Origin: Paracyclopina nana
Taxonomy: Eukaryota; Arthropoda; Copepoda; Cyclopoida; Cyclopettidae
DNA: 64,000 bases
Reading direction: 5' to 3'
Assembly: GCA_019096065.1 (NCBI GenBank)
Contig: JAGUCH010000002.1
Location: 11,606,501-11,670,500 of the forward strand
Positions 42,690 to 52,326 of this stretch are shown here, in pieces. Position numbers and translations under genes: made by a program. Within the stretch, counting starts at the first letter, position 1, and every line of letters starts with the position of its first letter. Under the pieces are notes generated by a model. It worked only from the letters and a program-made list of their open reading frames with translations, made no database searches and was not told the origin of the DNA.

Positions 42690-45600
42690 ATGTCTCAGAA
42701 TATGCCATACTCGTTATTACGCGGCATCATCAACAATGCGCGCGCAAAACTGAGAAGTTCAGCAGAACAACTCAGTCTAGCGAATCAAGTTCAAAAGTGG
42801 ATCAGGCGAATTCATACAATTTGGCGAAGAAAGTCTTCTCTCCTGCAAGGTCCCCGAGAAAAATTCGGTACTATTGTGAGTAACAGACCCATTAAATTTA
42901 TTCGTCAAATCAAAACCGGTCAAAATCTAGTTAGAGAGGAAGAAGAGATAGAAATGGCGGAGCGCAGCAGAAGGAGTCAAAAAACGGCGGAGGACGAGCC
43001 AAAGGCGGGCCCATCGAGCGGAGAGGATCAACCGAGGGTGAAGGGCGTATCGGTCAAGGTCAAGCGGATTGGACAGGACTGCAGTGGTTCTACCAATCCC
43101 TCGACCAAAGCCGAGGATGAGGCCCTTGAGCTGGACTTCAACGAGAGCCTGGATGACGAGCTCATGGATACGACAACAACAGTCAAGGCCGAAAAAAGAG
43201 CAGCTCCAAAAGGACCACAGACCCCAGCAAAGAAGCCCAAGAAGGCTGGACCGGCGAAAAAGACGAAAAACTCAGATTCATCGACCCCGGGATCGAGCGG
43301 CAAGAAAGCCAAAGCAGTTAAGGCTGCGCCCCAGGAGGAGGAAGAGGAAGAACCACCGTACGCATGGGAAAAAGTCCAAGCCGAATGGGTGGAAAGAATG
43401 GGGGCCAGCAGGGTCATCAGGTTCGACAGGGACATTGAGAGCCTCAGGCGGGTCTTCTTGGAGGATTTTGCGGATCCAAACGTTGTCATCATCGGGTCTA
43501 CGGACAATTGGGGAGAGAAAAAGGAAGAAGAGGCCAGAAATTACAGGGCGCGCAAAAAAGCGCGACGAGCAGATATCTATAGGATGTACCGGAGATATCA
43601 ACTGTTGGCAAAGGGGCTAACAGTGGGAGAGGCCATGGCCATGTCCTACTCGCCATTCTTCCTGGAAATCTTCTACGCCAAGGACCCGGAGGAAAATATT
43701 GAGTTGAACTACGCATTAAGCCCGACTGAGCAAATAATTGCAGCGGCAAAGGCGGAGATTGTCGGGAAATACATCGATGGAACATTGGAAGATGAAGGCT
43801 TGGAATATGAAAAAGGAGTCGTGCAGTCACTGGAAACAGGGATTGGAATGCTGCCAGAGCCAAAGCTCATCAAATGCTACAAGTCAGGTATCCTAACTAG
43901 CACGTTTGTTATGTCAGACACCAAGGTTAGGCTGGACTGGGCTGATATCAAGGAGCTTGGAGCGGTCAAACAAGGCTTGACCATACTCACCAAGGACTAC
44001 GTCGACAAGGTCATGGAGCTGTTGAAGGCCACGGCTGCAGCACTCACGCATCAGGACGCTGGAGTCCAAGTCGTGGCGATTGCGAATACCGAAGTCCAGA
44101 CAGACAACATTGAAATTCTGGAAGTTGATGCGGATATGGTCGATGAGGTAATGGACCGCGGTTGTCCTAACCTCGACCAAAGGGGAACATCAACAGAGTC
44201 CTCAGAACCAGCATCACCCGGGAACAACCCGATCCAGGTGGCAGCATGGGAAGACAATCGGCCTATGGACTATGAAATGTTGAGGTCCAGAGCGAAGAAT
44301 GCCTCAGGCATGGAGCCAGATGAACGACAATTGGACAAAGCACCAGATGGAGCAGACTACTGTGACTGCATCTCAGAAGGAATGGTAGTCAACAAAGACT
44401 ATGCCCCCGCGAAGAAGTGCAAGAATAGGACGTGTCCATTGTCGTGGAGTTACAGGCCTGAGGACTATTTGGTCCAGTCAAAAGGGTCATACCCGTCGCT
44501 CACGCTCAAGAAGGCCATGGAGCTGAGTAAAATGGGCAAGGATTCGGCGTTTGATCTGGAGACAAGAAAAAGGCGCGTCACCTACATTTATGGATTGACA
44601 AGGAGGGCCAATGATTACACCAATAACCACTTTCCCCCAATCGACAATGCTCTCGAGAAGAAAGGCTTTTATGAAGCAATTGAAAAGCACAACTTCATGA
44701 CGGTTGACGTGGAAGGATACTCGCCATCAATTCAAGCAGCATATGCATGTAAGTACTCACTGACAAAAGGTGAGTTCGATCGTATGGCATGTTATGTTCA
44801 TTTCGGATCCCCAAATGGGAACGGGCTTGGAATCAGAGTGCATTTTGTGGGGCGACAATTTGATGGTAAAGAAATACCGGAGAAAATTAAGAAGTTGCTG
44901 GCCTCAAGTGAGATTAAGAAGGTCGGGTTTGGCATTGAGGATGATCTCAAAACCTTCAAAGCAATGGGAGCACCAGTAACCAATTGGGTGGAAGCTGCTC
45001 ACTTTGTCCTCATGCTGGATAGACAGTTGGATTCGGACGCAATCAGGACTGGAAAAAGGCACGCCATGAAGATTCTGGGAGTAAGACATGCGGTGCCTGA
45101 AATGAAGTACTGGAACAACTTGTACGACAAACCTGTGGATGAATATGCCACAGACACGCTCTATTATGATCGAATGGATCAGTTTGGCCCGATGGCATTG
45201 CTGTACGCGGTCGCAGGAAACTTAGCCAGGCAAGCAGGATGCGGAGATGAGGACGACGTGATGGTCTATGTGCAGTTTTTGCTGGCCCTGGTAATGAACA
45301 GGCCTGCAAAGATTGGCCCAAACTTCGCCATGGACTTTGTAGGCCTCCTAGAGGAACGCGGTGGTCCTCAGGAGGTCGAAAGTCAGGTGGGGCCGCTGAA
45401 GAATGAGTCGCACTATTACAACACCTTTGCCCAAGTCAACAAACACATAGGTGAGTGTGGCAAAAGTTTCAGGTTCTCGAAAGCACATTTGGCCAACATG
45501 GAAAGAAGAGAGGTTGGCATTATTGAGGAGGCCATCGACCACAGGATCACGGAGTGGCACAGGCCGGAGGTCATCCAGAGAATCAGGGTCAGAATATTGG

Positions 45601-45962
45601 CAATCAGCAAGCTGCCAAAAGATCTAACGTTCTTTCCGCACCCATGTTATCAGTGCGGCAGCTACTCTCACGAAGGCAGCACCTGTAAAAAATCAGGGAC
45701 GTGCAAAGTACCAACATGTCGAATGTTAGGCCACCACGAGACGACGTGCCCGATGATGTTGTGCATCTGCAATAGGTGCGATGGACGAGGCCATGCAGCT
45801 GACAGCCATAAAAAGTTTGATTTGGCGCAGCTGTACCAGATGTGGAGGGCGGGCTGCATGTTGCATCCGGCAGCTATTAGAACCCTCAACGCGGAATCGG
45901 AATTTGTGGCAACGAGGAGTGGATCGGGCTTCAGGTTCCTCCACAGTAACCACGCCATCTAA
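42690..45962 (+). CDS. ORF3 of the BEL/Pao element: exonuclease-like domain with C-terminal zinc knuckles
   Basis: 1090 residues starting at ATG 42690, 111 bp after the pol stop. Residues 1-85 are basic; 85-215 are low-complexity with nuclear-localisation-like KKPKKAGPAKKTK; 215-480 are unrecognised, helical-looking. Residues 560-600 are Cys-rich (CDC...CKNRTCPLSW). Residues about 665-840 resemble DEDD 3'-5' exonucleases: motif I VDVEGY (Asp673, Glu675), motif II KVGFGIEDDLKTF (Asp751/752) and a motif III candidate EYATD (Tyr819, Asp822), with LGVRHAVPEM between. Three zinc knuckles follow from 986 (CYQCGSYSHEGSTC and two more). No signal peptide or membrane helix is seen, so it is not an envelope protein. 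The exonuclease call is from motif order, not from a search. Confidence 0.75.
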   Translation: MSQNMPYSLLRGIINNARAKLRSSAEQLSLANQVQKWIRRIHTIWRRKSSLLQGPREKFGTIVSNRPIKFIRQIKTGQNLVREEEEIEMAERSRRSQKTAEDEPKAGPSSGEDQPRVKGVSVKVKRIGQDCSGSTNPSTKAEDEALELDFNESLDDELMDTTTTVKAEKRAAPKGPQTPAKKPKKAGPAKKTKNSDSSTPGSSGKKAKAVKAAPQEEEEEEPPYAWEKVQAEWVERMGASRVIRFDRDIESLRRVFLEDFADPNVVIIGSTDNWGEKKEEEARNYRARKKARRADIYRMYRRYQLLAKGLTVGEAMAMSYSPFFLEIFYAKDPEENIELNYALSPTEQIIAAAKAEIVGKYIDGTLEDEGLEYEKGVVQSLETGIGMLPEPKLIKCYKSGILTSTFVMSDTKVRLDWADIKELGAVKQGLTILTKDYVDKVMELLKATAAALTHQDAGVQVVAIANTEVQTDNIEILEVDADMVDEVMDRGCPNLDQRGTSTESSEPASPGNNPIQVAAWEDNRPMDYEMLRSRAKNASGMEPDERQLDKAPDGADYCDCISEGMVVNKDYAPAKKCKNRTCPLSWSYRPEDYLVQSKGSYPSLTLKKAMELSKMGKDSAFDLETRKRRVTYIYGLTRRANDYTNNHFPPIDNALEKKGFYEAIEKHNFMTVDVEGYSPSIQAAYACKYSLTKGEFDRMACYVHFGSPNGNGLGIRVHFVGRQFDGKEIPEKIKKLLASSEIKKVGFGIEDDLKTFKAMGAPVTNWVEAAHFVLMLDRQLDSDAIRTGKRHAMKILGVRHAVPEMKYWNNLYDKPVDEYATDTLYYDRMDQFGPMALLYAVAGNLARQAGCGDEDDVMVYVQFLLALVMNRPAKIGPNFAMDFVGLLEERGGPQEVESQVGPLKNESHYYNTFAQVNKHIGECGKSFRFSKAHLANMERREVGIIEEAIDHRITEWHRPEVIQRIRVRILAISKLPKDLTFFPHPCYQCGSYSHEGSTCKKSGTCKVPTCRMLGHHETTCPMMLCICNRCDGRGHAADSHKKFDLAQLYQMWRAGCMLHPAAIRTLNAESEFVATRSGSGFRFLHSNHAI

Positions 45963-46020
45963 ATCACCTGTACTTCGGCGGAAAAAGTGAAAGCTCATCG
46001 ACTGCGTCACAAGAGGGGAC

Positions 46021-46322
46021 TGTTGAGACTCTCGGCGGTTATGTTGTGACGCCATCTCAGCAGCAGCTGTCAGGACTTTTTCCCGCTATATTGTTCATTA
46101 CGTTATCAGCATTTCTCGAGTTCAGATCAATAAAAATCTGTTATTCGAATCGTATTTCGATATCTCTAACCAAGTTTTATTATCAAGTCTTTTAGATTCA
46201 CCACGTTCATCCATATTCTCATAGCAAAGGCAAGTTGACCGTTGACATCCATCTTCCTTTGCACATCCATCCTGGTCGATCCTTCGGCCTCGTCGTCTTG
46301 ATCGACCCAGACTCAGACTACA
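46021..46322 (+). repeat. 3' LTR of the BEL/Pao element
   Basis: 302 bp, preceded by the purine tract AAGAGGGG (about 46011-46018) and followed by GATAT. Confidence 0.95.
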
Positions 46323-47345
46323 GATATTGTCCAAGAAGTAAATCCCATTGCAGAAAAAAAGGAGAAAAAATGCCTTGTATAGGGATCAAACCCTGATCAT
46401 CTAGATTAGGAGTCCGATGCTCTACTAACTGAGCTACTGATTTACTTAGAATTTTGTTTGTAAAATTTGTTTTAACAATGACATTTGTGCTCTTCTACTA
46501 TGTATGCTTAGCTCAGCTTAGTAGAAGAGTCTCTTTCAGAGATACTAGACAAAACTTGATCTAACACATCTGTTAGCTTCAAATAGTGCCAAATTCAAAA
46601 TGCACACTTTTTATGTGATTGGTTAACGCTTTGAGCAAAATTTACACTACTGAGAGCCTCTCAACCCAAGCCCTCAAAGTAATGGATCAAATGCTAAGTC
46701 AAGATTGCCTGGTCTGGTAATTTCATTAACATTTGAAAATAACTTTCCATCATACAGAATGCGGCTCCGAAAATGCGATCAGCGGGCTGCTCTGCAGATG
46801 TAAATAAATGGGCCGAATTGGCTGTTGTGCAGTTGCAATTTCGGAGGCGCACTCTGTATAAAATTGTATACATATGTAAACAAATTATAAAACAGGCTAA
46901 CAAAATGTCTGAGCTCATTTTGCAAAGCAAAAATCTTGTAGCATTACTTGGCTCTTGCAAGCTTGAGCCCGCAAAGTTGCCACTCGATTTTTACTTTACA
47001 AAATTTGCTCAGCCATTTTATTAGTTTGTTTTATAAATTGTTTACTTATGTAAATAGACATTATTTCTGCTATCTTAAGTTCATTGGTAAGTAAAAGATC
47101 TGGAATAGATACAGGGTGTCCTACCAAGAGCAGATTAAATAGGGTTCATATGTTTTGGGCTTCATAGATCAAGCTACAAGTCTTGCAGTACATGACAGCA
47201 AATTACGCTATTTGATGTTCTTGTCTAAAAATTGTAGGCTCCTTTCATCAGAAAACTTAATTACTCCGCTATTTGTTGGATGCCTTGTATTTCGGAGAAA
47301 ATGTAAGTAGACAAGTTTGGAGATAATGCAACTGGCTGCATTCAC
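46323..47345. other. Intergenic, SINE fragment and a perfect hairpin, no gene seen
   Basis: The minus strand of 46371-46444 has tRNA-like A and B boxes (TAGCTCAGTTAGTAGAGC, GGGTTTGATCCC) but non-pairing acceptor ends: a pol III-derived fragment. An 11-bp perfect inverted repeat CTCTTCTACTA/TAGTAGAAGAG lies at 46490-46500 and 46519-46529. Nothing else is supported. Confidence 0.5.
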
Positions 47346-48267
47346 TTTGCCCCTAGCCATTTGCCCCTAGTCATTTACCCCTAGGATGTTTGCCCCTAAG
47401 ATTTTTGCCCCTAAAGACTTTTGCCCCCAAGACATTTTCCCTCAGACACATTTGCCCCTAGACATGTTTGCCCCTGGGATTTTTGCCCCTGAAGACGCTT
47501 ACCCCTTAGATTTTTGCCCCTGGATATATTTTCCCCTTGTACTTTTGCCTTTTATATTTTGCCCCTTGGACTTTGCCCCTTGGACTTTTGCCCCTTGAAC
47601 TTTTGCCTCCAAGATGGTTGCCCACAATATTTTCACTTGATTATTTCCTGACGATTTGCATTTTATAATAATTTTACGTGACAAAACCTTCTTTAACCGG
47701 ACTCCTAAACTAACCTTACATGATCCTAACCAAAACAATCATTTTTTTCTGCTTTTTACAAATAAAAGTTTGATTAATTTTTTAATTGGATTGAGGCAAT
47801 ATATAATCTTATCCCTAAAATGACTTATTTTATGAAGCATTTTTATAGTCCACTTGGTGCTGTAAGTTCTTTTCAAATTGGACAAATTGTCAACTAGGAG
47901 TCAACAGTGCAGTGGCAACCTACCCATGAGCAAAATAACCCAGGGCAAAATTCCCAAGCGCAAAATTTTACCGGTACTTGGGGCAAAAAAGTGCCTGAGG
48001 CAAACATCCCTAGGGGTAAAAAATCCAAAGGGCAGAAATCCAAGGGGAAAAAATCCAAGGGGCAAATATATCCGAGGGAAACATCTAAGGGGAAAGGGTC
48101 TCCAAGGGTAAAAATCCTTGGGGCAAACATGTCTTGGGGCAAAAATCCAAAGGGCAAAAATCTAGGGGGTGACTGTCTCTAAGGACAAAAATCTTAGGGG
48201 CAAACGTCTACAGGGGCAAAGGGCCTGGGGCAAACATATCAGGGGTAAACGGCTAGGGGCAAAAGTC
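47346..48267. mobile_element. Foldback-like element: inverted arms of short TTTGCCCCTAG repeats
   Basis: The left arm (47346-47625) has about 14 degenerate units of 15-20 bp based on TTTTGCCCCTAGGA. The right arm (about 47926-48267) has similar units in reverse complement (TCCAAGGGGCAAAAA). They flank a 300-bp AT-rich centre. The structure resembles foldback elements, whose long inverted termini consist of short tandem repeats. ORFs across the arms are artefacts of the repeat. Confidence 0.75.
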
Positions 48268-49466
48268 TTGAGACCAAGGGCCTAACCATGTGCTCACCTA
48301 TGGTTTTGAGGTAAATAAAATGTACCACGCAAAACCACCTTTTGCAAGACCGTTTTCATTGTATATGTATGTATGTTTTTGTTTGCTTTTTCATTTTTTG
48401 CGTACTAGCCGTTTACTTTTTTGCTAGTTGGCAAAGACCAATTTTTTGTTCCATCAAAAATCAGTTTTTGAGATATATTTTAGGTACTAGCACATGGAAA
48501 GGTCCAAAATTAGCAAAAAGGCGCCTTTATCAATGCTATGACGGTTGGAGGTCATGCGCACCTCGAGCGCTTAAAAATAGCACCAGTCCTCAAACCTGGA
48601 AAAAAAGATAATCTTGCCCAGAGTTGAGATGGGCTAGAAAAATAATCATGCTATGTATAATTCCCAGATTCGTCGGCCCGGCCTACGTGATATTAAGCAT
48701 TCGTCGTCGGGGCGGCGTCGCCGTCGTGCCAGCCAACTTTAGTCTGAGGAAATTGTATATGACCGATTTTAATGAGTGAACTTCAGTCAGCCGCCTTTCT
48801 CTTGCGAGTAGCGCTCCGTTTGGTGGGGCTGCTCGCTGGCTGCTGCTTCTGCCTCGACGAAGAGATCGATACTTTGAAATGCGTGCGCGTAGTCGTCATC
48901 TTTAAAATATTCGACAGGTAGCCCCGGCCGGTTGTTGCCCAAACAACACTAGGCGCGCGCGCGTGCGCCCGCCCTCCTGCTCAAGCTCAACCTTTCTTGT
49001 GTAGAAGTATTAAATCGGCCGGCGTGCTTGGCTCGGTCATTGCCATTGAATTCAACAAAGCCCGGCGGGACGGGCCGAGTTTAGGATTTTTCAACAATTC
49101 ACGGCCCGGCCACACCAATCTACTACTTCTTCGACTGTTGTTGTGAGTGGCGTCATTTGACGAGAAAATAAAAGCAGCTCTTTTGGGCCTCGCCTTCACC
49201 CACGTGGCCCCGCGCACTGCTTTTGTTGACATTCCTTCCCGGAAGAAAAAAGGCCTCGCGTCTGCTACTCCAACTGCGGTGCTGAAAAGGACAGCCTTCG
49301 AAAATTGCGCATGGGCCGGCGCGCAGCTGAATTTAAGTTTTAGTAAATCGGCCCAGCCAGGACGCCTTTACTACTCTTAGTAGTACTGGCTTTGTGCCTT
49401 AACTGTTTGAGTTGAAATGCGGAGAAGACTTTCCACTTCTTGGCAAAAAACGAAGGCTGCTGCTCA
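48268..49466 (+). promoter_or_regulatory. Upstream region of the BTB zinc-finger gene, CpG-rich near the gene
   Basis: No coding frame with support. From about 48650 the sequence turns GC-rich with many CpG (for example GGCGCGCGCGCGTGCGCCCG near 48952), unlike the AT-rich flank, fitting a 5' untranslated or promoter region. Confidence 0.4.
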
Positions 49467-52326
49467 ATGATCATGGCGCTGATCCACCGCACCAAGACCA
49501 CGCACTGCTACTCGGCCACCGAGGAGCACTTCCATGACTTCTTCGCCACCCTCACCCACATGTACGAGGAGCAGGCGCACACCGACCTCCACCTCGTGGC
49601 CAGCGATGGCACGCTCTTCGGTGTGCACCGGATGGTGCTCGGCGGGCCCAGCCCATTCCTCAGGGCCATGTTCCCGCCAGACGAGCCTTGCGAGTGCAAC
49701 ACGCTCACCCTCATCCTGCCCGACTTTGACGCGGCCACCATCAAGAACCTCTTGGGCCTCTTGTACACAGGTACTCGTTTTCTTTTTTCCAATTTTGTGA
49801 GACTTTTTTCTAAACATGATATGATGATTTATTGTAGGAACTAGCTCGGGGGACTGCCACGAGGGCGACCTCCGGGACATCTTGGACACGCTGAAACTGG
49901 ACCTGGTCCAACTCGAGGGCAGCGCCAAGACCAAGTCTTCCAGTGGCAGCAATTTCAAGATCAGCCACGTCGCTTCCATCACCAACAAGAGGCGGTCCGT
50001 GTCCAACGTCCAGCTCGGCGCACCAGCTTCCGTCGCGTCTTCCAATGGACATCACCAGGACCTGGACGACCAGGACGAAATGATCGAAGTCGTCCCCGAA
50101 ATTTACATGGGCATGGGCAACCACTTCCTCTCCTCCATGGACATGAGCAACGGTGGTGGCGAGCACTCCGCAGACGATGACTCCAACCCCGCGCAGCCGC
50201 AAATCAGGCTGAAAAAGACTTCCAACCTTCTGGCAGGAGTGGCCTCCAACGACCAGAGTGACCTCAGCGATAGCAACCTCAATGGAACAGCGACCAATGA
50301 CGATGGTGGGGGCCTCATGGCTGGTGGCTCGAGCCTGATCATGACCGGTGACAAGCAGTTCTTGTGCAGGCTTTGCGGCCGATCGGCTCCGAGTGGGGCG
50401 GCCCTGTTTGCCCACTTACTGTATCCGCACTACGCACACTTGTGGCGCACCGAGATCCCGCATCGCGCCAATCAGTATTTGTGCAAGCAGTGCCCTTACT
50501 CAACGACCAAACGCCAACACTTTGTCCAGCACGTGGCCAAGGTGCACGAAGACCTCAAGAAAAAGCTGATCGCCCTCGGCGAAAACCTCGAAGTGCTCGA
50601 CAACCTGAACCCGAAAAACACCAATGGGTCCACCGAACGCATCCTCTCCAAGGTGGCCAAGTTCAAGTCTTCCGATGACCTCACCTACGAGGACAACCTG
50701 GCCATGAGCGCCAGTGAGTACTCCAACGTTAACTCTCCCATCCCGGATAACAACTCGTCCCTGGTCGACTCGCCCTCTCTGCTGACCAAGGAGGGCAGCA
50801 ACATGGCCTCGGCGCTCCTGGCCAGCAAGGCTGCCAGCAAGTTGGAGCTGAACAGCTTCGGCCTCATCCCCGGCCGCTTCCCCAGGGGCTACAAGCCATT
50901 CGTCAAGTGCCGCCTCTGCGGCAAGGGCTGGAAGGGCAAGGACAACTTCTTCACCCACTTGGTGTCCACCCATTTCAAGCACATGTGGTCGAACGAGGTG
51001 CCGAAGCATGCTGACATGTTCAAGTGCCACGTGGGCACGTGTCAGTACCAGTCCAAGTATCGGTACAACTTCCTCTTCCATTTGGCTGGCAAGCATAAGC
51101 AGTTGAAGGAGAAGCTCGCCAAGGACGGCATTTCCCTGGACGTGCTCGTCCCCATCGAGGTGGACGAGGTGGACGAGGAGATGCTGGCCGGCGGCAGCCC
51201 GACGCTCCTCAAGAACCAGTCATTGGCCATGCAGCAGTCGCAGCATTTCCTCAACAATGAGGTGACGATGCAGAAGTTCCTGGCGGCCACGGCGCCCCCG
51301 CCCAACAGCGGCGGGGGCGGGCGGACGCCCTCCCATGGCAAGTACAGTGCGGCCAACAGCACGGTGCGCCTCATTTGTCGCGTGTGCAAGAAGATCTCCT
51401 TCAACCATACTTGCCACCGTCAGCACGTGGTGAGCAAGCACTTCCAGGACTTTTGGGCCGACAAGACGCCCGACCGCGCGGGCCTCTTCAACTGCCACCA
51501 CTGCGACTACCAGACGCCCAACCGGAGCGTCTTCGTCATCCACCTGGCCTACACTCATTCAGAACTCAAGACGAAGCTGAAGGACAGCGGCAATAACCCC
51601 GACCTCGCCGACCCGGACGTCTACGGCAAGCGGAAGTACCGTCGCAGTCACTACGACAACTCTACTCACCTGGTGCAGTCAGTGGGCGGCAGCGGCGGAG
51701 CCCGCCGCCGTCGCCAAAGCGGATCCGCCGAGGACGTGCTGCTGTCCTCCGCCGGCGCGGCCGCATTGGACGACCACTCGTCCATGCCTCCTCCGGCCAC
51801 CACCTCCACGCCCGGGGGCTCGGAGAAGCACAAGTACGTGTGCCGCCTCTGCAAGACCGAGTTCGGCCGCCAAAAGGCCATGGTGGAGCATTTGGCTCTC
51901 GCGCATTTCTACCAGGTGTGGGAGGACGACCGGCCGGAAAACGGCAGCTTCTACGTCGCCCCCGAAGGCCCGTTCGTGTGCCAGCATTGCCCGTTCACCT
52001 CGAGCGCGAGGGCGGCGTTCATCGCGCATTTCGTGAACCAGCACGAGGCCCTCAAGTCCGTCATGTCCCTCCAATACGGGGACAAGACCATCGAGGACCT
52101 GTACACGGTGACCAACAACGGCAACTTCAGCAACGAGGACGAGACCTACGACGAGGGCGACGAGGACGAGGATGACATCGACGACGACGAAGAGAACGCG
52201 CCCGACGACGAGGAGATGGAGGAAATGGACGAGGAGATGGACGGGCAAATGAGTGATATGGAGTTCACAGACACCAAAATGAGTCTTCATCATGCAGCAG
52301 CCGAGGCGGCCTCATCCGGATGGTAA
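49467..52326 (+). CDS. BTB/POZ zinc-finger protein with four paired-finger modules
   Basis: Exons 49467-49770 and 49838-52326 join in phase (67-bp intron) and encode 930 residues. The BTB domain occupies about 10-130 (HTDLHLVASDGTLFGVHRMVLGG...FLRAMF...IKNLLGLLYTG|TSSGD), so the splice lies inside it. Then come four copies of a module: a CRLCG-type finger with a long Hx4-5H end, a linker with an aromatic (LWRTEIPHRA, MWSNEVPKHA, FWADKTPDRA, VWEDDRPENG), and a second Cx2C/Hx4H finger ending in LK. The C-terminus is strongly acidic (Asp/Glu run at about 870-905). Probably a nuclear transcription regulator that dimerises through BTB. I do not recognise a named orthologue. GC content is much higher than in the neighbours. 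Confidence 0.88.

Larger units (their letters stand above)
35123..46322 (+). mobile_element. Intact BEL/Pao LTR retrotransposon, 11.2 kb, with a third ORF
   Basis: Two 302-bp LTRs (35123-35424 and 46021-46322; TGTTGAG...GACTACA), identical as read, are flanked by the 5-bp target duplication GATAT (35118-35122 and 46323-46327). The primer site starts directly after the 5' LTR (TGGCACCCAAC) and a purine tract AAGAGGGG precedes the 3' LTR. Gag (35925-38147), Pol (38148-42578; order protease, RT, RNase H, integrase as in BEL/Pao) and ORF3 (42690-45962) are all intact in one frame. Matching LTRs and open frames point to a very recent insertion. Confidence 0.95.

Noticed and set aside
42690..45962. 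ORF3 as an envelope gene of an endogenous retrovirus
   Set aside because: No signal peptide, no membrane helix, no furin-like site; instead nuclease-like motifs and zinc knuckles.
46371..46444. tRNA-Arg(CCT) gene on the minus strand
   Set aside because: Anticodon loop and boxes are tRNA-like, but the acceptor ends do not pair and the anticodon and T stems have mismatches.
47386..48182. Proteins with FAPK/NPKGK-type repeats at 47386-47598 and 47878-48182
   Set aside because: They are translations of the short-unit inverted repeat array, with no start context or conservation.
51679..52293. Long minus-strand ORFs opposite the BTB zinc-finger gene (for example 204 residues)
   Set aside because: GC-rich coding sequence leaves the antisense frame open; content is Val/His-rich without a domain.
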